A stretch of 64,000 nucleotides of DNA, from assembly GCA_910574455.1 (NCBI GenBank), contig CAJSYZ010000002.1:4861671-4925670 (forward strand). Reading direction: 5' to 3'. Both the position numbers and the translations under genes were made by a program. The notes under the pieces were generated by a model, which did no database searches, was not told the origin of the DNA, and saw only the letters and a program-made list of their open reading frames with translations. Positions 11,752 through 22,620 of this stretch are shown piece by piece. Source of the stretch: Trichaptum fuscoviolaceum (lineage: Eukaryota > Basidiomycota > Agaricomycetes > Hymenochaetales > Trichaptaceae). Each line of letters opens with the position of its first letter. The first letter of the stretch is position 1.

Positions 11752-13770
11752 ATGAGCTCAACCCCCTCCTCACCGGCGCAACCTACAATTTGGTGGTCTA
11801 ATGCTGTTTTCTTTATCTCTGTTCATTTAGCGGCATTCCTTGGCATGTACTTCTATCCCCTAATGGCACAATCGAAGTCTACTCTCCTTCTTGCCATTGG
11901 GATGTGGCAGTGTGCCTGCTTTGGGTGAGTGTACCAGTTATGCCTTCAGTCTTTGCATCGACCGACTCCTTTCTAGAATTACAATTGGTTATCATCGTTT
12001 ATATTCTCACCGGGCTTTTCGGGCAGCTTTCGCAGTTAGACTTGTTCTTGCTGCATTAGGCTCCATGGCATTTCAAGGCTCGATCAAGGTACCTGCTTCT
12101 TTAGCGTCCTCTAACTTTATTATCTGATAAAGTATCATACAGTGGTGGTAAGTGTCTAATTACGAAATAATCGGTCTGAAATAATGTGGTCATTAATAGG
12201 TGTCTGAGACATCGCTTGCACCATGTAAGCAATCCGACCCCAAGCCAGACTCAATCTGATACTGATACTCGCTCAAGAGGTTTACTGATGACGCAGAACA
12301 TGATCCGTATGAGCATCATACTCCATTCCAACTACTGCGCGCACTGATCGGTGATTAGGTATTGCGCTACTCGTGGGCTTTTGTTTTCCCATGTAGGCTG
12401 GATATTCTACAAGCCAAAGTACAAGAAGCTGGAGCAGATAAACCGAGATGATCTCGACAATGATCAAGGCAGGTTTTTCTATCAAATTTGTTGCCCGAAA
12501 GAAATCACCGAATCGACCTGCTATTTACTAGTCGTCAGGTTACAACATACATATTATGGTAAATCAATCAGCTATTCTACGTAACTTGAACAGTCGCTGA
12601 TGGAGCGCGCTTGACTAGTGCCTCTGGCCCTGTCGTTGGGGTTCGTTCTACCAACTATCTTAGGTTGTATTTGGAACGAGCCTATTGCTGCCTTTGTCTG
12701 GGGTGGTCTTGTCTCTCGTCTGGCCAGTGAGTACCTACGATCACGGACTGCATCGTCTGCTGAAACTCTCAAAAAGTTTGGCACTGTACTTTCCTTGTCA
12801 ACTCGTAGGATTTCTCCATTTAACAGAGTTCGCCGCCCTCATGTCCTTACAGGCTCGCACACTGGGACGGCCTCCAACCATACTCGGATGAGAACACTTC
12901 AAGAGGAAATGTCGTACGTCAAATGGGCTTCTGATGGATGGACATTCTCTCATCCTCTCCACCACATGGAACATTCAATAGCTAATGGCGCTACTTACGT
13001 GTGGAGAAGGTAACCACAATTTCGTGAGTATCGGATTTACTTTCTATGAAGTCGCCATCGCCAACACTGAGATACGATCTATCGCCCCCAACAGCACGTA
13101 CGTGTCTTCATTCTCAATGTCGCATTATACGTATAGTAGTAATGTATGAATACCATTTAGCACGCGTTCCCACAAGACTTTCGGTCGGGTCCTTCGTCGC
13201 TCGATTGGGATCCGTCGAAATGGATTATCATCGGCTTGCATCGACTGGGACTAGTGTCGGGGCTCAGGCGTGCTCGCGAGGAAGATATAACTAGCGCTCG
13301 GTCTTGGATGGAGCACAAACTGCATAGTGAACACGACAGCGGCAGCGAACACTCTTCCATCTCTCCATCATCCTCGGAGGATGACGAGGAAGTGTGGGCT
13401 GGGGAGGTATGGGATGTTGATCACCTCCGCAAATATGTCGCAGATAAAAAGAGCCGATGTCTTGTCCTGATTGACGGATATGCCATCGACGTTACGAATT
13501 ACCTCGGAGAACATGTAAGTTCTTTATTCTTTTCCCCTACAAATCAATAACGACTTCATGACGATACTCTAGCCTGGTGGCGCTCTTCTATTACGCCAGT
13601 TTTCCATACGCAGTGATGATCGTCAGGGGCCCGGAGTCGAAATCGGTTCCCGAAGATCGGAAGATGCGAGTTGGGCCTTCCACGGAGGAATGAATAAACA
13701 TTCTCGGGCGGCTCGAAGGAGACTCAGCCAGCTGCGGATCGCAAAAATAGAACACGAGAAACACGACTAA
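11752..13770 (+). CDS. OLE1: Stearoyl/palmitoyl-CoA delta-9 desaturase with C-terminal cytochrome b5 domain
   Basis: The enzyme inserts a cis-9 double bond into saturated acyl-CoA at the ER, with electrons from its own cytochrome b5 domain. About ten exons were assembled from ATG 11752. The N-terminus is short (about 15 residues before the first membrane segment), unlike the longer yeast Ole1. Di-iron histidine boxes are HRLYSH, HRLHH (just before RFTDD) and HNFHH. The last needs a 3-nt micro-exon at 13095-13097. RGLLFSHVGW, VVRLQH and the SLAHWDG-type segment also match the family. VVRLQH is obtained only with a GC-AG intron (donor at 12469). The C-terminal domain after an acidic Ser/Glu linker carries the haem motif HPGG, split by an intron after EH. 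The TAA is at 13768-13770. No frameshift or lost residue remains once the micro-exon is accepted. Confidence 0.88.
13095..13097 (+). other. Predicted 3-nt micro-exon (CAC, His)
   Basis: The trinucleotide CAC sits between a CAACAG acceptor and a GTACGT donor. It separates a 71-nt intron (13024-13094) from a 63-nt intron (13098-13160). Including it converts GNHNFHAF to GNHNFHHAF, restoring the third histidine box of the desaturase. Confidence 0.7.
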
Positions 13771-14107
13771 AGCTTTCATACAATGCATAGAAATGAGTAT
13801 TCTTAAAGACTAGATGTTTGTTAGAAGCTAGAGATCGAAAGATCGTATACTAGTACACGATATGCTCATGCCAATATCTTGCAACGATGTTATAGAATTA
13901 CGACCTTATTCCACTTTGAAAGACACTACCCACTTCTCTCCCCGTCCTCATAAGCTAGTATGTTGTTGGACAAGTTGCTGCAAATTACGATTTGCCCCAT
14001 GTTTAGAAGTGATGTACGCCGAAATAAGCTAAAATAACGATGACTTTTATCAGCTCGCTAGGCTCGATTAAATATCATATCTATGCCTTACCATTCATAC
14101 ACTATAC
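13771..14107. other. Convergent intergenic spacer
   Basis: The desaturase and cutC-like genes converge here. The stretch is AT-rich with no open frame of note and should contain both 3' UTRs and polyadenylation signals. Confidence 0.6.
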
Positions 14108-15354
14108 TTATGCTTCCAACCCGCTTCTTGCCCATTCTTCATCAACGAGCCTCCTCACTTCCCGCACGACTTTCTCGCTCGTCCTCCATACGCCCCACTC
14201 CCCGTGCTCGCCAACGCCCATGCCCATACCCAGGCGCCGGTAATGCACCCTATTATCGACCCAGCCACCACCGCTTAGGTGTACCTCGCGCACGCCGAAG
14301 GGGAGGAGCGCACGGAGCACTTCTTGGACATTCTGCGCGTTTATGCCGGAGCCGGGCATCAGGGACACGGAGCGCCCAGGGTAGAAGTAGAGGACCTCGG
14401 CGAGACGGGCTACAGACCCTAGGTATGCTGGTGCGGTTGGACCGCCACCACTTTGGGGTACAATGCATCAGGCCGTGACGGAAGGCGTCCGAGGTAGGGC
14501 GAGGAAAGGCAAACCTTGTAAGAAGTCGGGTGATACCTGGTATGTCACGGACTGCGTGCAGAGCTTAACGATAGTTCAGTCCACGTCCAGCGAGAATCTA
14601 GAGGCTGCTCACTGACCCTCTTCTTGGTATTGCACCATGTCGAAGGCGCGATGAAAGCAGACTTCAGAAAGGCAACCCACATACGTCACTACAGTGTTCG
14701 GAGAAGGGCAGAATGTAGCAACTGTTCAAACCTTTTAATCCAGCTTCGCTAGCAGCCTGAGCGAGCAGAGTGGTACTAGCCACGTCGATAGAGGCGTCGG
14801 GAGTCAATACGCCGAGCACAACGCCATCGACTCCAATCCGGGCGAAAGTTGCGATGTCTTCGAGCATGACTGATAACTCAGGTTCTGAGTACACGAAGTC
14901 GCCGGTTCTTGGACGGACCATAGTCTTTTCATTTTGGAGGTGTGGTTGGACAAATATCGTATATGATGTATTGAACGAGATACCATTAGAGGCACATGTC
15001 CTGGGCAGCTTTTCTTGATCATTCGAACAAGCCCAGTGGAAGGTGTCGTGCCTCCGCCGAGACCAAGGTTACCGCATATTTCGAGTCGGTCTGCACCACC
15101 TCGCACAGCTCTGTATAAAGCATTCAGCGAGACCGAATGAAAGTGGTATTGACACGTAAGAGAGATCGCATAGGCACAGAACAAGTTCAGTCTAAAGGTC
15201 AAGGCAAACCGAAGGCTGAGTGTAAGACTAACGCGAGGGCAGACTCGACAGAGTCAACACAGACTTCGATGATGATAGGGACATGCTGCGTTGCAGATTG
15301 TGATTCAGATTTGGCTTCATTTGTCGGTGCGCTAGATCCCTCCAAGCTGTCCAT
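14108..15354 (-). CDS. CutC-family protein (copper homeostasis)
   Basis: CutC proteins are TIM-barrel proteins linked to copper homeostasis; the biochemical activity is not settled. The start is ATG 15354 (MDSLEGSSAPTNEAK). The family N-terminus IIIEVCVDSVESALA is followed by an intron of about 120 nt and then AVRGGADRLEICGNLGLGG, a strongly diagnostic CutC segment. Later segments are VMVRPRTGDFVYSEPE, GVDGVVLGVLTPDASID, the CFHRAFDM motif, GITRLLTSGGGPTAPAYLG (joined across an intron), LMPGSGINAQNV and the C-terminal REVHLSGGG. All major barrel strands are represented. It is divergently arranged with the F-box gene, with 291 bp between the two ATGs, so a shared promoter is possible. Confidence 0.85.
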
Positions 15355-15645
15355 GAGGAGCTAGTGTGGTCGAACAAGGGTGAGCCAACGGAGGAACAGA
15401 GACGAGCGCAACAAGGCCGGTGTTGGAAGCAAAGCAAGTGAGATGGGAGCTAAATGCTACTTCCGGCTGCGACCATTCGCGGAAGCCTCGCCCAGCTGCG
15501 GTTGACTGTCTCCTCCTGGGACAGTGGCGGCTCTCGCCACCGTCGTCCGGCCCCTCTTATCTATCTACTTTGTCGTCCTTTGGCGTCACCGGCAGTGCCG
15601 ACCTTGTCTTGCACGACCTACGAGCTCCGAAGACTGACAGAAGCA

Positions 15646-16507
15646 ATGAGTACGCTGGATGCACTCCCACCCGAGGTCATCCTTCACATTTGTACGTCAG
15701 AACCATGTCCACCACGGCAGGAAAGCACTGATTGGTTGCATGCATTGTGAAGTGTCTTACCTCGACTTGCCCGAGCTCGACGCGCTGGCTCGCGTCTCGC
15801 CCACGTTAGCAGTCCTGGCGCAGGACCCGGTGTTGCACCACATCCGGCTCTTCGTCATCGCGCCGTCACGCGTCCAGCATGCATTGTTCGCTCTGGGCGG
15901 CACGCTCCGCCCATCCGTGTCGGACCTGGTGCATTGGAACGTCATGCGAGGTCTTGGTCTGGAAAGACGGTGGCGGACGGGTCTGTATTTACACTCACCC
16001 CAGGTATGCTCTCCTGTTCCAACATCAAAGGAGGTGTATCTGCAATGTTTAACTTTCTGTCCTCCCTTAATCGCGTCCGCACACGCCGGGATGCACTGGC
16101 AGTCCGTAAAGCAGTTTGAGACCTCGCAGCGCTTGCAGCGAACCCGCGTTCAACACCTTCTCTCGACACACCTCCAGCACACACGCGCCGCGTTCCCCTC
16201 GCGTGCCGCGGCACTGCAGTCGTTGCACTCCGCACGTGTGTTGCCGGACGAGGAAGGCAAGTCGCTCAGCGTCGCGCGCAGCCTGCTGCCTATCATGCGC
16301 AAGCTCAAGTGGTCCTTCCAGCGCGACACGCTTGCGCGGATGGTCCGGGCGCGAGAAGGCGACGAGGTGAGGGGGCCTGCGGGTGCCTTGCTGCTCTGGC
16401 TGGAAGGGAAAGGGCGTGGTCTTTGGAAGGAGAACGAGCGCCTTAGGCTGGCGATTTGCCCTAGCATCGCGAAGAATGTTCGGTTCTTTGAGAGTCTCGG
16501 GAAATAA
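15646..16507 (+). CDS. F-box protein
   Basis: The N-terminus is an F-box: MSTLDALPPEVILHI continues, after an intron, as LSYLDLPELDALARVSPTLAVLA. F-box proteins recruit substrates to SCF ubiquitin ligases through Skp1. The remainder (QHALFALGGTLRPSVSDLVH, then GLGLERRW, then SLLPIMRKLKWSFQRDTLAR) resembles an agaricomycete F-box family that I recognise only as hypothetical proteins. A second intron follows the residues LYLHSPQ and is spliced to SVKQFETSQ. There are no leucine-rich or WD repeats to suggest the substrate. The gene is GC-rich compared with its flanks, as is the neighbouring cutC-like gene. Confidence 0.7.
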
Positions 16508-17381
16508 AGCATATAAATTGTATCTAATCCGACAACTCCTTGTAGTACTGGTAAGAGCACTCCTGCTATGTTGAAGGTGTACTGCTGATTTGTACTTTCT
16601 GTTCAATCGTAGTATGTAATAGATTGCAAATGGACAATGATTTATATCACGGCCGCGGCATGCTTGCGCGCATTCTTCAAGCAATCGGCAATACTGATTC
16701 TCTTTATTGAAGCGGTGGATCAACCTCATTCCGGAAGACATGCCACCGTCGTGGCGTTCTGGTGGTTGATGTTCTCCTGGTCGGCTTAAGCAAATGGCCC
16801 CCGTGATGGACACGGTATACAGCAAGTGCCTATCCTTTGCGTGCTCTCTTCCTCGGCTACAGAGGCACATCGAAAGGCATGCAGCACGGCTGAAAAGCAA
16901 CCGTCGGCGCTCTATGTGATATCTTCATGTGCTGTTGTTTTCTGTTGGAAACACAACCCCGAGCTACATATTGGTGGACCCTTCGCAGCACGATCTGCCC
17001 TGCAAAGGCAATTGCAAGGTATATGCATGCTAACGGACAGAGGTGAGTGTATGCGTGTCAGTCTGGTGTCAGAATGCCATCCCGTCATCTCTGCGTCAAT
17101 GTTGCTTCTTGCTCTCGCTGACCTGCAGGCGGCTCTGCATCGGCGGCCGCACATTGGCCTGTTTACTAACTAGTAGCGCCCAGTCACAACATAGACGGAA
17201 ACTAGATTTCCTGACATTGGAAATCTTCTCCGAGGGTGTAGAAGCTTTAACTCCCCTCTTAAAGTGCACTTCGCTCCTCACTGCGTCTTGTTCCTCTTTC
17301 CCTCCCCCTCGTTCTTTACTCAACTTCACGCTCGCTCGCTCTCATTTTTCCTCCGAATACCGAAGAGTTCAGTTCACGACC
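16508..17381. other. Intergenic
   Basis: This 0.9 kb lies between the F-box gene and the DUF6533 gene. Short open frames exist on both strands but none shows homology or a consistent exon pattern. A CT-rich stretch at about 17270-17360, just before the next ATG, is typical of fungal promoters. Confidence 0.5.
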
Positions 17382-19608
17382 ATGGCAGACACTCCGGCCC
17401 TGGAGCACACGCTTGAGGAAGCACAGTATTACATTTTTGTGTAAGCCGAACTTGTTTCCGCCTGTACTTTGGCTTACAACCGGTTCGCATGCAGAACCCA
17501 AGTGTTTTTCTGCTGTAAGTTATTCACAATGTCAGAGATGAAGATACCTTCAAGATTGACTAACAAAACTTTATAGGCATGTGTACGTATACCATCACAA
17601 TGGAGCCATGGAAGACGCTGAAGGTGTCTGACGCGCCCACGACCTGGATACAGATGGTGTAGTTCTTTGGGATTGGATTGTCAGTCTACCACGAGAGTAT
17701 CGATTTGTAAGTTTCAAGGAATAATTTTGCCATGAAATTGTTCCTTCTGACTTCCAAGAAAGATCTGGAAGGTATATAAGGATCACCTTGCGCTCCCGGT
17801 ATTCACTCTCATCCGGTTTCGTTCAGAGCAATTGGAGTATCGCGAAAGCTTCATATCTGTTCTGCAGGTGAGCTAATTGACTTGCTAAGCATTCATATAT
17901 TGGTAATTGACCTTCGATGAAAGATACTGGGTCATTCTCGTGATGCCGTTCGTGTTGAACGTCTTCCTGAGGAATTACTCGGTCGAAACGTGTCAGAAGC
18001 TCTTCAGGGTGAGTGTAAGTACCAAGTACACCAACTATATTCTTACAAAGAATGATAGGCTCCTGTTGCTCTGGCTTTATGGAACCAAGCAGGAGCGGAA
18101 GGTGAGAGATAGCTGTTCGGCGATTTAGGCTTCGCCTTACTTACTTTGACCTCTTGTTCTACTAAGTTGTCTTGCTTATTCGCACCTACGCGTTTTACAA
18201 CCGAAACCGCTATCTGTTCTTTGGCTTATGCTCGGGCCTCGCGGTCGTAATCGTGTATCAACTCTTTGTCACTGTCAACGAAATGATCCGTAAGCATTCC
18301 ATTTCTCTGTGACAGAAAAACATGAGTATTAACAAATTTACAGTCCTCCCCTTTGTTACGCCGCCTTTCGTGAGACCCAGATTTCAAGAATCCCAGTCGA
18401 ATGCTAATGTACTATAGGACAAAGGGCCTTGTTTCCCTAGGTCAAAGCCCCATTCAGCACACATCCTAGGTTCGTCCGTATGCATCTTGTTCTGAAGATC
18501 AAACTCTAACTGACTCAATCTAGGCTTCTTCGTGAGTCTAGCATAGCTTCTTGGACAACGTGCATGGGTTCTAAGGAACCTGCGTTATGAAGATGGCATC
18601 CCTGGCCTTCGACGCTGTAGTCACGTCCATGACGCTTTACAAGGCCTTCAGGATACGTCGAGAGTGCGGGGCGACATCCAATCCCCTTATCCAGACATTC
18701 CTGCGTGAAGGTGCGGCCATAGAAGCTTCATGTCATCAAATTGATAGCTCAAACTTTATGTCATCCAGGTGCATTCTATTTCGTTTTAATTTCTATCGCA
18801 AATCTGGTAAGTCCAGATCAAACATCCGTTGACTCAGGAGCTCTTTGTGAATTTGATTCTTCGTAGGCAAACGGGATATTCTACCTTCAGTGCGTGTCAA
18901 ACAGACTTTCCCCTTTTTTTTTCGCATTCTTCATTATCAATCCTAATTCAAACTCTTGTAACTCACAATATCAACAGACCGAAGGCGGTTATGTCTGCGA
19001 TTCTGATTCCGCTGAGCGTAATGTTCCCCGACATCCTCGCATGCCGGCTCATCCTCGACTTACGGCAACGTGGGTTCGAGATCTCGCAGCCGACGACGGC
19101 GACGATGGAGCAGCAGGGCATGCACCGCTCGCTGCCTCTGCACATCGTTGACGGCTCGCGCAGCACGATGTTCGACAGCATGCCGTCCCACGGCCAGGCC
19201 TCTGAGTCGAAGATCTCCTTCCCGCCTGGTACGCTCAACCTTGCCTCGCTCTCGGCGCGCTCGCAGATGCAATCCTCGAGCTCGGACTTCACTTCCTCGC
19301 CTGCGACGCCGGGCGGGGATGGCATGCGCCTCGGATACGGACCCCCGTCCGTGAAGACAGCTTTGCTTTCGAGGTCCATTCCTCCCGTGGTGCATGAGAT
19401 GCCACCGGAGAAGAAGAGGCAAAATAGCTCCGGTTCAGATGAGAGTGACGTACCTGAACTGCGCGACCTTGATCTCGTGCAGGTTGATCTCGGCGCTCCA
19501 GAACGTCTCGAGCAATCTCATGTGGAAGGTTTCCTGAACCGCGAATCTGAGTTTTCGGACAACTTGAAATTGAGCGATCGATTGGGCGCAGAACAATACA
19601 GGACCTAG
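17382..19608 (+). CDS. DUF6533-type seven-helix membrane protein
   Basis: DUF6533 proteins are an expanded basidiomycete family of GPCR-like plasma membrane proteins without known ligand. After MADTPALEHTLEEAQ the diagnostic segment is WDWIVSLPREYRFIWKVYKDHLALPVFTL, assembled across an intron. Later exons give LLIRTYAFYNRNRYLFFG with a hydrophobic segment (VVIVYQLFVTVNEM), the extracellular GPCFP motif, FDAVVTSMTLYKAFRIRRECG, GAFYFVLISIANLANGIFYLQ and the last helix (AVMSAILIPLSVMFPDILAC). The cytosolic tail is Ser/Pro-rich and ends GAEQYRT. About ten introns are implied. The exons around 17580-17680 are least certain, because one required intron would be only about 30 nt; this may mark an alternative splice I did not find or a small lesion. 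Confidence 0.7.
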
Positions 19609-20201
19609 GTAGTAGAACGTGTCCCAGTGTATTTTTCTTGGAAGTGCCATCTCAGCCTCATGTGGGCCCTTTTGTATATATTATCTAGATGCTCTCGCTC
19701 TCATTTATTCGGAGAACCAATCTTACAGCTCTTATCGAAGCTTTAACAATCCTTGCAATGTACATACTGTATCCATATGAAGTGCATATAATACCTGTTT
19801 TTGGCTATAGCGATTTGCGAGCTGTGTCTGATGTGCATCTATTCATACGAGCTTTGAACTTTCCTTCAACTCTGCTCATACATACTACATACACAAGATG
19901 CGATAGGAACATGGACAGAATGTAAGGTATCCGGAGAGTGTGCGTGTAAATAATAGTCCATCATCATAAATAAATTATACAAAAGGCAGGACGAACGAAC
20001 TTCCGGTCGGTCACAGAGTTATTACACACTCGGGATCGAGAGGAGAAAACTCTGGTATAAACAGGATAGATCATAAACTAATAGAGCAGTGTGTAACATG
20101 ATTACTGTTTGCTCCGGATAGCAGTCATGAATGTCATCAAAGTTCGGGGTGTACCTCGTGAAAGAAAGAAAGAAAAAACTTCGAAATCCTCCCGTGAGGT
20201 A
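19609..20201. other. Convergent intergenic spacer
   Basis: The DUF6533 gene and the palI-like gene converge here. AT-rich, with no supported coding sequence; it should hold the two 3' UTRs. Confidence 0.55.
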
Positions 20202-22171
20202 CTATCTAGGCTGCTTGGAGTCCCAGCCACCGGTTGGTGGGGCTTGTGATGTGCCTACTTCGTAGTCGGGCGGGCTGTCCTCGTATTCCTGTGTCTGATG
20301 CGACGGCATGCCACCGTACGCATGACTTTGGCCCTGTGATCGCGGGCCCATAGGAGAAGTCGGACCCGATGGAGCAGCGTAGTTTGTGTTCACAGCTGGC
20401 TGCAATGCAGCCGGGGGACTGGACGTGTAGGCCCGTCTGGAGTCTAAAAACGTCGTATCTGGGACGACGTTCCCCCCATAACCACCACCGCCGAGCGTGT
20501 AGCTCCGTTCAGGCTGATGGGCGGCGGCGGCGGTTGATCCAGGCTCAGGCAGGACATTGCCACCATAACCCGAATTGGCGCTGTAGTAGTCGTAGCTTTG
20601 AGCAGGTGGTGCGCCAGGAGGAGCAGCGTATGTCTGACGTTGGGGAATCGGTACACTCGGCTGTCGAGGCGGGGGAGAGATGGTATGGCTAGCACTAGGC
20701 ATCCCACCGGCAAGAACGCCGGTGTTGTTGTATGTGTCGGAATTAAAGGTGGATTGCGGTTGGGCTGAGAAAGGATCGTTAAACTGCGAGTACCCTGATG
20801 GGTATTGTTGATGCTGAGATGAAGCAGCGGTATGGTCTGTAAAATCATACAGAGTCAGAAACTAGCATAAGGAGCCTATAAATATCCTTACACGTTGTGC
20901 CACTATTTCCGTGTCCGTAGTCCCGCCCACTAGGGTACTGAGCATGACCTGCCTGGCCTCCGACAGCTAAGAACTGATTCTGAGGGGGAGGCGAAGTGAC
21001 TTGTGCATTAGGAACTGCGCTGTACGTCGATGAAGCGTAGTTGGAACGCGTATAATTTGATGGCGGAGGAGAACCCGTGCTTGACGCTTGTCTGTTTGGA
21101 GGGTAGCGGGAGTTGGCCTCTGTCCTAGTCGGCGAATAGTATTCATCTACAGCTCTCGTTCCAGGGGCCGCTTGCGCATAACCACCTCGGAAATTTTGTC
21201 CGGTGCCTTGTCTACTGTTGTAACCACCCGGCATCGCTGCTCCAACTCCATCATCGCGGTAGGGTGTTGTTTCTTCATCACTCTCTTCCTCGAGGTACTG
21301 CGGCTTGTTGTTCAATGGTTTCGTGACATCACGTTCCGGGAAGGCTGGAAGGCCGATTTCGTGCTGGCGCGCCTTACGATCCGCTTCTGCCTTGACTGCC
21401 TCAAGGCGCATCTGTTCTGCAAAGTCATTATTGTTGCGATTACCGCCGCCAAATCTACCCATCCATGAATTATCAAGGCGCGGGTCTTCATTCGAGCCAC
21501 GCGGACGGCGGCTAACACAACACCGCCCGCACGCGTAGAAGCATCCGCTGAAGAAGAGGAGTAACCAAGCAGCAAGCGTCAGCCAGATGGCATTCCCGAT
21601 CGACGCACTCCCTCCCTTCACCGCATTGATGCGCGATTTGGCCAGGAAGAAAAGAACAATGTCGAAAATGAAAGCCACGAGCGTGATCACAGCTGCGAAG
21701 CCAGATATGCAAGAGGAGAAGCAAGTCATGGACATCTCGCGGACATGGGCAAGCAAACCGAAGAGTGCCGAGAGACCTGCCGCACACAGTGCGATCACAT
21801 GCAGGAATAGGGCGTAGGTTATCCATTTCACAACAACTTGGGGTATCTGGGCGAACGATATGCTATCTCCTAGAAGTTTGTTGGGATCTATGAATGGAGA
21901 TGAGCTATGCCACAAGCTTCTTGAGAAAGATGGAGATGTGCGTACCGAATTCATAACCTACACTCGGAGATGTGCATGTCGTCCCATTGCTCAGCTCGAT
22001 ACAATATCCCAACGTACCCAAGGTAATGTTGCCAGTTATGTTTTCGACAGTTAGGGATGCTTTGAGGAAGAATACAGATTTGAGTAATGGCACATTAAAT
22101 GAGACAACTGCCAGCAGAACTGTCGCTGTGAGAGTGACGAGGAAGCCCGGGGTAGCTGGGCGAAAGATCAT
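20202..22171 (-). CDS. PalI/Rim9-type SUR7-family membrane protein
   Basis: PalI/Rim9 assists the plasma-membrane pH sensor PalH/Rim21 in fungal ambient-pH signalling. The N-terminus MIFRPATPGFLVTLTATVLL is the first membrane segment, followed by an extracytosolic loop with two cysteines (GYCIELSNGTTC). Three further helices follow: YALFLHVIALCAAGLSALFG, ISGFAAVITLVAFIFDIVLF and AIWLTLAAWLLLFFSGCFYA, the last next to CGRCCVSRRPRG. This four-helix layout is that of the SUR7/PalI family. The long C-terminal tail is rich in Gly, Pro, Ser, Tyr and Asn and is encoded mostly by 20845-21850 and 20202-20840. It ends SPPDYEVGTSQAPPTGGWDSKQPR-like sequence with a PPDY motif that could bind WW or ESCRT-type partners (inference). 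Confidence 0.8.
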
Positions 22172-22620
22172 GGCTGAAGAAAGAAAAGAGGAGATGCGTC
22201 GTCGTGGACGACGAGAAGATGTCGGTTAGACAGTGAGGAGCGCTCTGCTGTGCTATACATATGAGGTCCTTATTAGGCAGCCTGCGGACACTGCCCCTTT
22301 CACTGCATCCTCCACCGGGCACCCAAGCTTGGCTTTCACTCGTCCATTCTGCACGCTGCAATCCAATCTGTTTTATTTCCTATGGTGTGCGCAGCCCGCA
22401 GTGTGAATACACACAGACCACGTTCCGGAAGGACGTGAGTCTACGCATAGCACAAGGAATTCACGACAAGTAGTCCGGTCAATGTTATAAGTAGCGCTTG
22501 CCATCCTTCCGAGGGCCTGAGATGGAGATGCAGTGCTGATGCGATTGATATATCTATCATGATGAAGGAAGTATCTTCAATGCGACAGCAACCTCCTGCA
22601 TCTCTCAGACCAAAGCCTGT
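22172..22620. other. Divergent promoter region
   Basis: This separates the palI-like gene (minus) from the next membrane-protein gene (plus). An upstream coding exon of the latter may begin here: the frame before 22621 reads ATATSCISQTKAC for a short distance before meeting a stop. No other structure was seen. Confidence 0.4.

Noticed and set aside
14083..14478. Plus-strand 131-codon frame opposite the cutC-like gene
   Set aside because: It is antisense to the CutC C-terminal exons and has an Arg/Pro-rich composition typical of a shadow frame.
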